Source: Sympetrum striolatum (lineage: Eukaryota > Arthropoda > Insecta > Odonata > Libellulidae). Taken from it: a DNA stretch of 64,000 nucleotides. The position numbers and the translations under genes were made by a program. Positions 34,200 through 48,414 of this stretch are shown here, in pieces. The DNA lies in the NCBI GenBank assembly GCA_947579665.1, contig OX388352.1, forward strand, positions 34,652,216 to 34,716,215, written 5' to 3'. The notes beneath the pieces were generated by a model. That model was not told the origin of the DNA. It saw nothing but the letters and a program-made list of their open reading frames with translations, and did not search any database. Every line of letters begins with the position of its first letter. Position 1 is the stretch's first letter.

Positions 34200-36550
34200 A
34201 CCATCAACCCTCCTTATTATGTACCCCCCTCTTGTATAATTAGTAATTTTAAAAATCAATCATCATTAAAATATTATTTAATTATTAAAACATTATTCAA
34301 ATAAAATAAAATTCGAAAATGTATTAACAAATAAAATCGCTTTACAATTATTGGTCTTACACCCCACATAAATTTTGTGATTTCTCTATATTGAGCTGTT
34401 ATGTAAAATCAACAAAATGTTTACGAAATGCATCAACTCTCCTGTAAAATTTCTAAAACTATATGGAAAATAAAAATACATTATCTCTAACTTGTAATTT
34501 ATCTTCATTCATATTTTGAGTTACAGTGATGGAAAAGGAAATGGGACCGATAGTTTTAGCATTTAGATCTTAAAATTACGTATAATATCGTCGGATAAAA
34601 TTTATTTAAAATCCAAATAAACTCCAAGCCCTTTCCTCCCAGATTTCAATTAATCCATTTTAGAGACTATGGACGACACAATGATTGCTATTAACCTATC
34701 CCTTCCAAGAAAAATACCTAAACGCTTCTAACTTACTTTCTTTGTATTTAATAAGAGTAAATCACACTGCACGTATTTAGTCTTCTTATAGTAATGCAAT
34801 ACTTGCCTTCATTATCTAAAACCTCTAGCGATTCGTGTAAAGAATGTGAAGAGATCCTGAATGCACTAATCTCCAACGAAAAGTTCATCCATCTTGTGTC
34901 ACTGGTGTCTTTTGATCATTCAATCGTATTGATTGGAACAGTTGGAATGGAGACATTTTGTTGCACTTTTCTCATAGAAAAACATTCTAAAAATGGGCAC
35001 AAGTAATAACTGACTTCGGGGTAGAGTTTTTCGTGAGTACGTACTAGTTTTGCACTAACGCTTCGAAATTGTTCAAACAAAAAATGAGACCTCCACACAA
35101 CTGCTGTATTTGCACGAAAAAACACCATTCGAAGCACTTGAAAACCTTTTTTCATTACTGATATCGAAGAAAGTTCATTATATCTACGTATTGCTACAAA
35201 ATATCCCTTCTTACTCCTCTAAGAAGACCATGTCAACTTAGTTTTGGTCTCAATGTTGAAGGATTGTGGATGAAAGTTTTGACTGACGAAACTCTTTCCT
35301 CACGTCATGTTCTCAGGACTTCCGGAACTCACTTAAGACGTCATCAACTTCGACCAAAATTTTTGGTTATGGCCTTTTTATCGTTTCGAAAAGAGAAAAC
35401 TTGTATTAATGTGAACGTATTTGTTATCGTAGCAGAAGAAATGGTTTGCGAGTGCTCAGGATGGTGCATTCTCGTGACATGGTCGTTTGTGTGTCTAACA
35501 TTACTGAGTGTTGGAATATTTCTGCAAAAGGAGAAAGTACGGCGTAGAAACTCAGCTTCCAATTCGCTAACTTCTTTCGTCAGTTTTCCGAAAGTGCTTC
35601 AAAGGTTTCCAGTAAAATACTTTCTGTGTTATTCATTGAGGCAAAAGGGACCCAAACACTTCATCCGTGAAACGCTTAATTGGCAACTCAAGATTTGCCA
35701 AGATATCACTGAAAGAAAATGGATGGACTTTTTAGTGAGATCAATGAAATTGGGATATCTTTAAATTCTTCACAGCAATCGCGGGCCTTATCAGAATATG
35801 AAGGTAAGTACTGCGTTATCGTAACAAGACTACATACGTGTAGTTTGCTTTTCGTTTTATAAATACAAATAGAGTAAGTGAGAAGAATTTGTGTATTTTT
35901 CTCGGAATGAGCTTGGGTGCATTTTGATTCTAAAATGAATATTTACCGACGATAAGTAACTTTAAGATTTATATGCGCAAATTATCAGTATTATTCTTTG
36001 GCCTTGAATAACAACAAAATATATAGAAGTCACAAAAGTATGAGAAAAATTATAAAGTGAATTTAATATTATATTCATTTAACAATTTATTTGAATTATA
36101 TTTCAATAAATTGAATGATATTTAAACAATGATTAATGTTTACAATTACTAATTTCAGAAGATCGTAATCAAGGGGTTGACGGTAAAGTTGATTTTACGT
36201 TATATGCAACTTCACAATCACTTAAAGTCTAATATGTTTCGTTTCGGATGTTTTCATTGTCTTTCAAGTTGTTATCGATATTATTTGATTACTTTTGATT
36301 ATTTTGAGCAAACTTTTGTCATTACTTCAAAACAACTTCTTATAAAAGTTAAAAATCTTTCAATTATTTTTTTATTACTATGTTGATTATTAATCATTTC
36401 AAACGAAAATGTATGTATTACCTGTGAGATGTTATACTAGTTTCTCTCTCGATATACAGATACATCCTTTATTCCGATTATATCTTCTTCTCATACAGTT
36501 TTATATCGAATATCGAGAAATAGGCAAATATTGAGAGAGTGATTTCTTCA
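34200..36550. other. No supported gene; one possible plus-strand exon pair
   Basis: An ATG at 35719 opens MDGLFSEINEIGISLNSSQQ and reaches a gtaagt donor at 35807. Joined in phase to an acceptor at 36156-36158 it continues EDRNQGVDGKVDFTLYATSQ to a stop at 36230-36232. Both junctions look good but the product is unknown and there is no other support. Frames 34794-35006 and 35264-35764 show no known domain. Confidence 0.2.
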
Positions 36551-36554
36551 AATT

Positions 36555-36691
36555 CTTGTATTTTAGGAAAAATCTAAGAAGGATTTCTACGGAAAATTCG
36601 AGCAAAAAGCACTAGCCTCTTAATAAATTCAAGGATACGAGAGAATAACAGGGAGAAATGAAGCACCTAATAAGGACGTCAGAATACCTAC
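36555..36691 (+). repeat. Right arm of the inverted duplication, exon-like
   Basis: Plus strand: ttgtattttag then GAAAAATCTAAGAAGGATTT (from 36567), ending ggacgtcagaatacctac. Inverted relative to 31784-31925. Diverged by substitutions and small gaps. Confidence 0.5.
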
Positions 36692-37179
36692 TTAAGGAGA
36701 AGAACCAAATGATATTTACGATGATTAACTGTTATTAGAACTGATATCTTGTATATGAACATTAATAAATGAAATATGATTAACATGATTCAACTGTAGA
36801 TAATTCTTTTGACACAGTTATTCCTCTGTATACATATTAACACTGTGTGAATGACTGTAGAGTTGTTTTTGTAATTGAGAGTGTACTGTACAATGTGTAT
36901 TCTTTAAGATATTTTTATTATGTGTCTGATTTATTTCTGGTATGCTTGAAACCATGTGTGTAAAACTATGAACTGAATGTGTGAGACAGTATGAGTGAAG
37001 GAGATTGAGTAAATAAAAGAAAGAGTTTGCTAGTCAGATAAAGAGAGAGTGTGAGTAAGACAGAATGTGGGTGAAGGGGGGCGTGTGAAAGAGTATGAAA
37101 TACACTTTGCGTATGTTTGAACGAATAGGTAAAAGTGAATAAGTCAGAGAGGAAACGGGTGTATGTGTAAGAGGGTGTG

Positions 37180-37575
37180 TGAGTTAATGGGTGCAGGAGT
37201 AAGTCGAGAGATTAAGTGAGGGATAAATGTAAAGAGTGAATGTGTGGTGGAATGGAGAGAGTGAGGTAGTGAACGAATGGACTGAGAGTGATCGAGGGAA
37301 TGGATGGAGAGAATGAGTGAGGGATGAATGACAAGAGTGATTGTATGGTAGAAGTGGGAATTTGGGAGTGATTGAGAGAATGAATGGAGGGAGTGATTGA
37401 GGAAATGAATGGAGTGATTGAGTGAGTGCATGGAGAGATTGATCCAGGGAATAAATGAAGTGATTGAGGGAATGAATGGAGGGAGTGATTGAGTGAATGG
37501 ATGGAGGAAGTGTTTGAGGGAAAGAATGGAGAGTATTGAGTGAGGGAATTTAGGTAGTGTGAGTGGGAATGAATG
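37180..37575. repeat. Purine-rich degenerate array (gaatg/gagtg)
   Basis: Irregular units such as gaatgaatggagggagtgattg. It is the inverted counterpart of the array at 31000-31345 and extends the inverted duplication outwards. Confidence 0.75.
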
Positions 37576-38138
37576 GAAAGAGTGTTTATTGAGGTTTATT
37601 CAAAATCTTCTCGGATTTCATGGGATGGCAACCACAGCACCCAATAGAGGTTGAGGGATATCACCGATTATTAAATTACATGAATAGATCCTCCGTTTTT
37701 CATGAATTTCTATATTCACCGAGAATGATAGATTTATCAGTGTGCACTTTGTTTACCCTTATTCTTACGTTTCCACGTTTGTATCCTTCGAGGATCAAAA
37801 GGTTTGCGTGTCAACGCGGAATTCTCGAGTCAAACAGATAAAGCCGTGACGAACCGGTTATGAAATTAGAAATTTTAAGAACTATATAATGCAACGAAAA
37901 TTCGTTGTAATAAGAGAGAAAATAGTTTTCATGTAATTTATATATTCTCAAAAGAAGATTTTCTGGAAGTTCTCCCGTAAAAAATTAACTATTAAATAGG
38001 ATAAGAAATTACAAGATAGTTTCATTGGTGTGATACTTTTTTTTACACCCCTGAAAATGATAGCATCGCTACTGAAATGTACACTGGGAGTTTTTAATGG
38101 GTGCCAGAACCTGTAGATAACGAGTACTTATCAAAACC

Positions 38139-39787
38139 TGCACCCTGATTACGTAAATGTGAGAGATATGACGACGGCTGACAGCTAACACCGCTTGCTA
38201 TGACGGTCGGGGACAGCGAGCGATCACGTAACTCACCGTCATAGCACTTAGGACGGCCGTAGTTTAGATTTTTATGTTTTTGTGTTGGTAGTATTAGAAA
38301 ATCTGAAGAACCAATGAAAAACCTTGACACATAATCAAACAATTGCGCACCACAGCGCCGGCGGTGTTTTGAGCCAAATTTGAACAGCGCAAGCAATTGC
38401 TTATTAATCATAATAATAATAATTATCCATTAATAGAAGCCGTACAAGTGAGAGTAATTAACATAAATAAATTATGTTACACTTTGGGAGTAAATATTAC
38501 GTTTAAGATGTAATTTCGTATCTTCAATATCATATTAATTATCGTGGATACAGTAAATAGATTCAGACGATACTTTGCATTACTTTTCCATTCCAAAAGA
38601 TTGAAGTAAAACTTTCTGTAGACCGCGTGTTTCAATAATAATAATGAAGTATTTAATTTTAAAAAATTTACTTAGATATCTTGGAATGGTAACGAAGGTA
38701 AATATTATGTTTTAAAATTCTGCTGTTAAGCGTATTATCCCGTTTCTCGCTATTAACAATCGTGATCCCTAAAAATATAATTACTTTATTAATTTCATTG
38801 TAATTCAATTTACGTATGCACATTGATCAACACAACAAAGTTTCCTTTAACGTAGTATTTTAAATGAAGATGATGAATTGTTTTGAAAATATCAAGACGA
38901 ATTATGTTTGTAATGTTTCAATTAATGCTCTTGGACTATTATCAAATTCAAAACTTTGACAGAAAGGAAAATATACTCACTCTGAAAGTGTGTAGCTAGG
39001 ATCAACTGAATTTTCTGCAATATAAAGTAATTAGACTTATTATGACCCATAAGTTCACTAAATTACTAATTCGTATTAAAAGTTTTTAGGTTGAGATGTA
39101 AAATAGTAATAGCATTACATATTTTTATTAAGTGACTTCCAAAGCATGAAGCGACAACTGAAAGTTTTTTTTCTTATTTATACGTTGAAGTTGAAGCAAG
39201 ATTTTTCATTTGCATATCGAATAATATTCTGCTGTTAAAGAAAGAATTAATATCTCTACGAGTTTTCTACAAATCATTTCAGAAAGAAAGCTAATCGAGG
39301 AGGGAGGGCTAACGAAAGACAACTGAAGTATTTAGTAGACTACATGAGTCTAAACAGTAGTATTGCAGCAACAGAAACTACAGAAATTAGCAATATTTTA
39401 TGTCTCCGTCGCGTCCGTTGTTTCCAAAACAAAGACAGTTGACTGACGTTACCCCGTACTTATGGTGTCAACACAACAATTTTTATGCTCAGTATACTGA
39501 TTATTTGGTAAATAAATGCTTTTTAACGTAAACTTAACGCATAATAAATCATAAAAACAATATTATTAGGCTAATAATCAAATTATTGTACATAATCAAT
39601 TTCTTATGACGTTTCTCACTGCTTCTCACGGCCTTTCCCAGCCGTCATCGCGTACGACGGTGGGAAGGTGAGAAAAAGCGCTCTCACGGATAGATAATCG
39701 CTGATATCACCCTTCGTCGTTTGTATGACGTTGCCCCTGGCAACGACGTCGCTCTCACCGTTCTCACAGTTCCGTAATCAGGGTGCT
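38139..39787. repeat. Inverted pair bounding 1.65 kb, possible TIR element
   Basis: GCACCCTGATTACGTAA.TGTGAGA at the left (about 38140) and its inverse TCTCAC.GTTCCGTAATCAGG at the right (about 39763-39782). GC-rich subterminal stretches (gacgacggctgac; acgacgtcgctctcac) also occur at both ends. No target duplication found and no transposase inside. Confidence 0.35.
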
Positions 39788-39799
39788 GGTCGTTTTCAA

Positions 39800-42700
39800 T
39801 CTTAAAATATTTTTTGTGAAAAAAGTACATACAATATCCATTCATTCTACTTGAAACATTCATTGTCATCAAATTCGAGAGAAAATACTATAGTACAGTA
39901 ACAGGTGAAAGATTGTATCGATGAGAGCTATCGTTGAAGGATGCAAAATCTGCATAAATGCGACACTATAAACGCGATTTATAGTGTCGTGAGATATGAA
40001 GATTAAAATCATATTTGAAACCATTGTCATGATTGTTCAAATCTCTTTGTTTTTAAATCCATAACGACTACCAATAGTCATCTTTAGCATGTTATAAGCA
40101 CCTTCTCTTTTCCTAAACCTCTGGTTCAGTCTTTTTCCTACCCTCTTTTATGGAAATGCTTCCCCGTTTCCTTAAACGAGCTATATGATTTATGTGTCTT
40201 CTTCCAAAGACAAATATATATAAATTGAATAAAAAAGTGAATACACAGTTATATTCATAGATTAAATAGTTTTATTGTAGTTTGCTATAAAATCTAATGC
40301 ATTGATATTTAAATGAAAAATGAGAATCTTTATTTGGTCGAAATTATGATACTCAGGGATCAATAAAGGCAGTTTTCATAGAAGGATTGCATTAAAAACC
40401 AAATAAGTCACACAATGAATTCAGCTAAAGTGATTCTATAAATTAAACCATGTTTGAAACGCTCCGACGTGGCAGATAGCTGTGGCATTAGCAGATACAG
40501 AGGGACCAATTGCCGCTCAAAGCAAAGGCAAGATATCACTATTGTATTTCTTACTTTTAATTTCTATGGCGGTTAAATTTGTAGCATATAATTAATGACT
40601 AATGCGTAAGAGATTACCCAAGTTTATTGGGAAAAAATCATGAATATAGACATTTTCTTCCACCATGTATCAATTTAATGTTTGAATCACTAATATAGTA
40701 CTTAAATTCTCCAATTTAAGGCGTAAGCGCTATTTTTAAAAATATTTTGAGGCGATAGTTATCTTCAAAAGTTCACATCAAGTCCCCGGCTGAGTCCGGT
40801 AACTAAAACTGAAACAAGGCTAACCAGGTTCATTTCCCGACTGATTCCTATGTATATATTATTGGTATTAGGGAGGTGTATTCCACTAATTCAAATTTGT
40901 TGCTATCCCCCGAGCCTCTTCATAGGCTACAGCATAATGCAGACAGACTGTAGAGTCCTCTTGCAGCAAAAGGCTGAAACCTGAAAGGCTATTAGGATGG
41001 AGGAAATTTGGATTTCATTTAGAAATATCGTCTACAGTAATGCTCATGAGATAATTCATTTGAAAGTAAACTTTTCGTGGATGAAAAATTCTTTTCTGTG
41101 AAGGAGCGAACTAGCCATTAGCTGTAACTAATCAACTCCTACTCCATTAATTTCTCAGCTCTGATTTTCAATGACAGTAATATCGTTGTAATTTTAGAAT
41201 ACCAAGAATTGATTCTTTCACCGATTTTTCACCCTCGGTGATATTATCAACGCACAGTACAAATATCATTCAATATCAGAATTTAGTGTGATTTAATAGT
41301 TTTTAGTAAGCAAACCCTTGTTTCGGTATTGCTCTAAATGAATCTTTTAAAAACTTAAAAAGAATTTATTTAATTGATTTTTATTAACTCTCCGACATCA
41401 ATTATCCCGTTTTAACCAAATATTATTATACAAATTTCTCTGCATTTTCAATATAAAATTGTTATTGCAATGCGGCTCAGATAATTAAGCTACATAGTGA
41501 TCAAAAGTGAAGATGATATTTAAAAGCCATCCGAATTTTCCTCGTCATCCTTGTATAATTGATATGTTTCAGCCTTTAGCAGTAAGAGGACACTACAGTT
41601 TGTCTGCATTATACTGCGATCTAGCGGCCTAAGTTTGAGTCTATACAGCAATCCGCGCCACTTTGAATGGCAATTGAGAGAAATATTTTTAGGAATCTTT
41701 ATAGTTTCACTCAAAAAGAGATTTTAGCAAACTTAACACATCTATAAAGTATGAACACATTTATGATCCTCTGCTCCTCCAAAGCTTCAAAAATATTCTG
41801 TTTTTTATATAATTAAAATAAATTATTTCCCAGAGATAGACTTCACCTGTCATGGAAGTAGTTCAAGATTAAATACATGCATAATGAATGAGATAAATAG
41901 TTTTTTCAATAAATAGAATTTTTTAAATTGAATATAATGACAAATTATCATTTTTAAATTATTTCTTTAGGTAACTAATACTAGATGTATCCTTTTCCCT
42001 CATATTTATATTTAAGGACAATGAAGCCACAACCATTTAAAAATTAAAAACACGTGAATTCATGTATATTTTCTCATCTATGACATAATAAATGTACTGC
42101 TTAAGAGATAATAAAATATATTTCTGAATAAGTAAAACAATCTGATTTTCAGGATTCAATCTAACTAAATTTAAAACTATGTTCTTATGTCAAGGTTGAA
42201 AATTTATATTAAGTCAGCTGATGCACGAAATTACTGATATTCATCGTAAGGAAGTAATGAGTGAATGAATATTGCAGGCTATTGGTGTCCAGGGGCCATG
42301 GTTTTATTGCATTCTGTGGAATAGAAAATGTCAGAAGAGAATACCAGCAGGAACGTAAGAACATCCTTAACTATATTTGAAAGAAAATACTGCAAGACAA
42401 CAAGGGAAATATATATTTCCAAGCAATGCCAAATTTATAAAAAAGACCTCATGAAATGTTCATATTGACTTGATAGCTGTAAATTTATATCCATGTCTCC
42501 AATATCCCAGCTAAGGAGAGCTGAGTTCTACCTAGAAGGAATTTGAGAGTATTGAATTAAAATATATATTGACCCCCACAACACCTTTTAGATAGTGCAA
42601 AGCCTCCATGGAAATACCTACACCATTTATCATGTAGCATCTTAATACTTTAATGATTCTGGGTTAACAAAATGGTCCTCACTGGACCAAACATCTGCAT

Positions 42701-43205
42701 GAATAATGTATTCCCAACATTAATGCCAACCACAATGCACATTGACATATCAAAGGAAAGCAATCACCAATAATGACAGCAATAACCACAATATGAAAGA
42801 TACAGCATTCTTCCATAACTTCTGAAATAAACATTCAGACATTATAGTGGCTGGAAAGAAACAAACTTTCTTGGAAATCTTAATGAAGGAACTCCTTTAC
42901 ACAACCTGCATCCATGCAAACAGAAAAACATGTACAATAATACCTAAATCCCTGAAATAAAACAAAAACCTGTAAAGTCTTTTTGATATTTAGCAGAATT
43001 TTTTTTATGACACTCTTAAGTTGATTTTGATCTTCATCCTGCACATTCATAAGTCCTAACATTCACTTCCACTTCACACCATCACATAATTGAAGAAAAT
43101 GTTCCTTCTTGTTGCTCTTCATCTGATGCTCAAGATTCCTGACCCAATTCCCTCATATGGCGATCATTCAGGTTTTTCTTCCTGAAGAGAGAGAGGAATA
43201 ATTGT
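39800..43205. other. No gene recognised
   Basis: AT-rich DNA with only short frames. A small perfect-looking hairpin (gcgacactataaacgcgatttatagtgtcg, two arms of about 12) lies near 39960-39990. Confidence 0.4.
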
Positions 43206-43211
43206 AGAATA

Positions 43212-44128
43212 CAGTAAAAGTCTGTTATAATTAGAGCTGACAAAAATTGGAAAAGTACTTGTTATAGCTAATTTAAAATGGAAAATGTCCATCCTCTTGA
43301 TTCCAAGAGCAGTGAGTGCAGCACAATGCAGCCATAGAGTTTTTAATTTGTACGCAAATTTTTCATCATGTATAAAAAAATATGTGTGTGAAACATTTTT
43401 TTCAATGATTCATAAACCATAACCAAAGTGTTGCACGGACTCATCTCTAATGATAAACTGATGAAAGAGAGATGTCCATTATGTGGATAAGTTACTCCTA
43501 ATTCATATCAAATTGCTTCCTTGAGATATTTTTCAATCACATGCTTCATGAGCAATGACTGTGTTGCGAGGGAGGTTATTCAGGAAATCTGAATCAGCAC
43601 TGCATTTATCGCCTATATTCCCACCCATCAGATGACTTGGCTGCAAGTTTCTTATGATAACAAATCCCATGGGTTTGTCACCAAAAAAAAACAAGAGGTG
43701 AGGGGTTAAGATGTATGGAGGAACAAAGGGAAAAGTGAAACTCGTGAAAGTCTCTAATCAAAGGTACCTGATTCATTTTTGACAAGGAAGGGTGAGGCAA
43801 GTTGTGGGAAACAAATGCATGAATTAGGTGACGATAATTTTTGCATTTAATTTTTTCTGTTCTTTGAAGAGATAATGCACCTCAGATGCACTTCAATATT
43901 TGCTTCTTAGACTTTGTCTCCCATGTCAATTGGAGATTTCAAGATATGTCTCCTGCAAGACAATTATAAATGTGACATTCGTTATACCAATACTTACCAG
44001 AAATAACCACTCGTTATAATGGACATAACTCTGTACCCATTTTGCTGTGAGACGGACAATGTCCAAAAGAGTACTCACTATAGAGTACTCTTGTTATATG
44101 TCGTACTCATTATAACAGACTTCTACTT
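43212..44128. mobile_element. Tigger/pogo-like TIR element, non-autonomous
   Basis: Left end cagtaaaagtctgttataat (43212) and right end attataacagacttctact (44109-44127) are inverted repeats. TA precedes the left end (43210-43211) and TTA follows the right. The CAGTA.AAGTCTGTTATAA terminus is typical of Tigger-like elements. No transposase frame inside. Confidence 0.6.
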
Positions 44129-44129
44129 T

Positions 44130-45580
44130 ATTTTATAATTATAGTCTTACCAATAGGTAAAATGAATGCTTGAATAAAAGGAAATGGAATGAATGGCAGA
44201 AAATGCGAGCGAAAATCCTTGCTTGGCAATGAACAAGGCATATTATAAACAAGAACATCACAATTTTCAATTGCTTAATATTTCTATGTTATCTACTTGG
44301 TGCATTGTTTTTACCCAAGATAAGGTCATGAAAAAGAAAATTTTCCAGAAAGAGTGGCTGGGGTTAATTTTTGTCAAGCAGTCAGATGAGATTCAGGATA
44401 GAAAACTGGGTGTGATAGCACTTTTGTGTACTCTTAGGAACAAAATAATGAATTAAATATTTCCTTGAATTTGAATTTATCTAAATTAATGAGGAGCAAA
44501 TCTGACCAGTGCTCAATAATTTTTTTCCATTCACAGTTATCAAATCTATGAATCTCTATGGTAGCATTAAAACAATTTATAATTCTAAATTATTAAGTGA
44601 ATATACAATCAAATTCCTATTCCTAATTCTTCCTATTCTTTCTGTTCACCTTATCTATATTACATAAATTGATCTCATTTCTATCCCTACATCCTCTTAG
44701 GGAAAATATTTTTGAGAATAAATTTCAGCTAAGATTATTCACAACAGGTACCTATTTTTTTAAATAAAATATTTTTTATTTTAAAGTACATATATGATTT
44801 GATTCTTATTGTCATTCAACATGCATATATTCTTGATACTATTAATGTATCTGCATAACCAATTCTAAGACGTCAAATTCTCTGTAAAAGATGAAGACAT
44901 AGAGTTATGCATCTGTTTCTGTCATTTTTATTTTTATAATTGTTTGTTATTATTGATTCATCCATTCATCAATTTTTCTTATTGAGTAAGGCAGTTAATT
45001 CAAATAAATTCACCATATTTCAAATTTTTTTGGAAGCCTATCCTCATATACATACAAATGTTAGTTTCTTTTAGTACCTATATTATTTCAATCTATCTTA
45101 CAAATTTTACAAAGCTATCCATCATACAAATGTAAAGATTGAATGTGATTCCTTCAATTAAAATTAATAATAAAGAGATTTTACATTATATCAAACAGCT
45201 GTAATATGAAACACATTCTATAAATTCCTCAGCATAATAGATATTTAGCCCTCTGTTGAGAAAAACCTCCTGAGAACAGGGTGCTTTTCTATTGCTAAAT
45301 TACTAATTTGCATTATCACCAACTAGGATTTATCCTTCATTTGAAAGAATTGTGTTCATCATCATTTCTGGCATTTTGAACAAAAGGCTGATTTTACTGT
45401 AATACTTAGCAAGCATTACTATCAAGGAGGAATAAATTTTGGATGTTATGCAATTCCATTGTACACTTTGATTTAAAATTTTCCTTTACGAAGATACTAA
45501 ATCTAATCAGGATAAAGATAAAACTCCAAGAAAACAGTGTTTCCCAATATGTGATACCTGTATGGGCTCAAGCAGTTCAA
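44130..45580. other. No gene recognised
   Basis: AT-rich; the frame 44193-44456 shows no known motif. Confidence 0.4.
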
Positions 45581-45583
45581 TAT

Positions 45584-45926
45584 ACCGTATTTGACGGCAT
45601 ATAAGACGCACCTTTTTTCCTAAATTATGGCTCGAAGAATTTCCCTGCGTCTTATATGTGAAGGTTCAATCTCCACAGATTAACTTTCAATACTGAATGC
45701 TATTTTTAGCCCAGATGGTCTATACTACCTATTTCATAATTGCATTCAATGATTGTGTTAATATTTGGCTTTTACAAAACGTGACAACTAAAAGAAACTA
45801 CAATTTAAGTTATTGTGGTACCGTGCTTTCGCACGGACTATTAAAACTCTTTTACCTTGTAAGTGGCCAACTTAATGAGGGGGCGTCTTATATGCTGGTG
45901 TGTCTTATATGCTGTCAAATACGGTA
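45584..45926. mobile_element. MITE with CCGTATTTG termini
   Basis: Element 45586-45924 starts CCGTATTTGACGGCATATAA and ends with its inverse (ttatatgctgtcaaatacgg). TA flanks both ends. The open frame across it is a by-product. A similar CCGTATTT...TATAAG.CGCAC type of MITE is widespread in animals. Confidence 0.7.
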
Positions 45927-45941
45927 ATTTTTATTTGTTTT

Positions 45942-46012
45942 TCTTTGGCATTTTTCCTGGGTGCATGCCCTTATATGCAATTTACCCTTTACCCTTTTCT
46001 TTTATTTGTTTT
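45942..46012 (+). mobile_element. SINE tail fragment
   Basis: gtttttctttggcattttt, cctgggtgcatgcccttat and a ttaccctttacc end match the tail of the SINE at 48415-48575. It sits directly beside the MITE at 45584-45926. Confidence 0.45.
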
Positions 46013-46019
46013 GTTTTTG

Positions 46020-47020
46020 TATTATTGATATAACATCTAAATACAAATGAATCTTTGAAAAATAAGAACATCTTGATGGAATAATGAGAAGGAAATTGTC
46101 AAATGTATAATAACTGAAATACTGAAAATACAAATAAAATAATATTGCTTACATGGTTAAAATTAAATAAATATCCTTTTAATATAAGAGGAAATAAGTT
46201 GCACAAGCGAAAACAACGACCAATATGAAAATAAAGATAGTAATAAACAAAAAATCAATTTTAAGAATGGCTATTGATGACAGTAGTGTGATAGTTGAAT
46301 TTAGATATAGTAATTTGCATTGAAATAAAATTTTTATTTAAAAGTGAATAACTAAGGCATGGAACACAGCAGAAGGTTTCAATCAGTTCTTAACAACCCC
46401 ATTAATATCATATGAACACATAATTTGCTTTTTTCATGGATACTTTTTACTAATATTATGCAGATCAAATAATGTGGAAATATTTAGTAAAAATTAGAGA
46501 CACACCAATTTCTGAAATTTTATGTCCAAAGAGAGGAGGAAAGTGTCAACAGCAGAGTTTGTAGTCAGAGAAATAAGTGATCATGTAAAGCCAAATAAGA
46601 TTTTAAATACAGGGTGAGTCTGTGAGACCAAGTTTCTAATCTCTTTCCCAGGAATAGAAACTATCTTGTGATCAAGGGTATCTGCATATTCATTTCCATA
46701 TATGTAGATGCAGGTGGAGCTTTACAAAGGATGTTTAATGTTTTTAATAAGTCAAGTGGTCAGCTGTTTATCCAGGATCATTGCCATTTTTCGGTGAGGT
46801 CCAAGCCCCCGTCCACTACTGCCCATTCTTATGTTAATATGAATTACTTCACATGCCTTAGAATGAAACAATATAAACTTTTTTAAATAACTACTCTGTT
46901 TTTACCTTAAAAATATAGTTATATGATTCTTTAGGAATGATATTTTGACACTCTAAATTCAAAATTACATGAAAGTTTGGTTGTCATTTTCAAGCTTCTT
47001 TTGTTGTGTGAGAAGAGTGC
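46020..47020. other. No gene recognised
   Basis: A tacagggtgagtctgtg at 46607 resembles a transposon end, but I find no partner. Confidence 0.35.
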
Positions 47021-47021
47021 A

Positions 47022-47335
47022 GTAGAGAACAGGCCTGTGCGCATGAGGGGGGTTTTAGGGGTTGGAACCCCCCCATGAGGATCTTTCATACAAAAAGTTC
47101 CTCGAATGATGAATTGAAGATAGGATAAAATGAAATTATTTTATTAAATGTTTCATTTAGTAAACTTTTTCTTCTAAAATTTAGTGCCTCTTTCAAATTT
47201 CATGTTAACGTCTGTCAGGACTCCTGTACGTTTTCGTGTACGTTCATTATTGATAGTTGTATTAATATAGTTACTATTTTTAATGGGATACCCCCCCCCC
47301 CACGGGCAAATCCTGCGCACGGTCCTGGTAGAGAA
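47022..47335. mobile_element. hAT-type MITE with 8-bp target duplication
   Basis: Element 47030-47327 is flanked by perfect GTAGAGAA (47022-47029 and 47328-47335). Ends read CAGGCCTGTGCGCATGAGG and, inverted, CAGGACCGTGCGCAGGAT. Poly-C/G tracts lie near both ends. No coding part. Confidence 0.8.
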
Positions 47336-48224
47336 TAATTTTTCTTTCGTACATTCATTATGAAGGATTCATCTGACCATTTGCCACAGTAAGTTACAAA
47401 ATTTGATAGTTACTCATAAGATTAATTCTCCATTCATCGTCACTTCCAATGTTTGCAAATCCATATGGTTTTTTACGTCCGTACGTAATATCATCACATT
47501 CCGTAATTAGCTCAGGTACAGGCTAAACTATAGCATCACAAACAAATTATCCTATGAGAACTAAAGAGAAAATGAGTTTTCAGGGATGTCCTTGACTCAA
47601 TGTTTGTGCTAGTATTAATCTCAGTGAGTTAATTCAGGAATATGGGATAAAAGCTGACTAAAAAAGGCGTGATTCATATATTTCATCTGATACGCTGTAG
47701 AGAGAAAAGAGTAGTTCAAAATTTTAAACAAAATTATAACTTCTAAGCCACCTATCCTCGAAGGGTTTGGAGTGTTATCAAATTACTAGAACGAGAGAAC
47801 TTCTTTGGTGGAAACCAAGCAAAGAAAACTCTATAGAGGATAGAGAAAGCTTCTCATCCCGCTGGAAGGAGGACCGAAGAGGGAAGATGGCCCAAGGGGT
47901 CCATAACAAGGAATCATAATCCCTCCATTACTATTTTAAGTTCACGTCAGCAATTCTATGTTCAATTATCACGTTGATAGCGAAGTAAGGAAAGACCGGA
48001 CGGCATGCAAATACACAAGTAAATAGAAAGTAGAGATAACAGATTGAAGTGTCCACAGTTTTAGGCAGAATTATTAAATGGTGTGATGACTGGTAGTTAG
48101 AGCTCAATGTAAACACATATTCAGTAGTTAACTTTTTCGAAAGAAAATCTTTTGCTAAGGATTACTCGCACAGACTCCAAGCGAAAACTTAGTAGTAGTA
48201 GAATCGATGAAATATCCTGGAGTA

Positions 48225-48345
48225 GGCCTATCATTCCTAAGGAAAAACGGACTTGAAAAAAGCCTGACGGGGGCCGGAAATCGAACCCGGGATCTCCCTC
48301 TATCCGGGAGGCTGCCTTAACCAAATAGGCTACCCAGCCATAACG
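48225..48345 (-). mobile_element. tRNA-derived SINE, minus copy
   Basis: Minus strand: A-box-like TAGCCTATTTGG, then ggttaaggcagcctcccgg, B-box GGGTTCGATTTCC, then gtcaggcttttttcaagtc and a gtttttccttagg tail. A second copy faces it at 48415-48575. Confidence 0.65.
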
Positions 48346-48414
48346 CTTTAACAAGCCCTTTTGGGTACTTTGTTTTCAAGGGTAACTGTGATTTCGTCCG
48401 ACTATGCGGCATCG

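Noticed and set aside
35264..35764. 166-residue plus frame as a membrane protein gene
   Set aside because: One hydrophobic stretch (CILVTWSFVCLTLLSVGIF) but no recognised family, no supporting splice or promoter pattern, and several overlapping frames.
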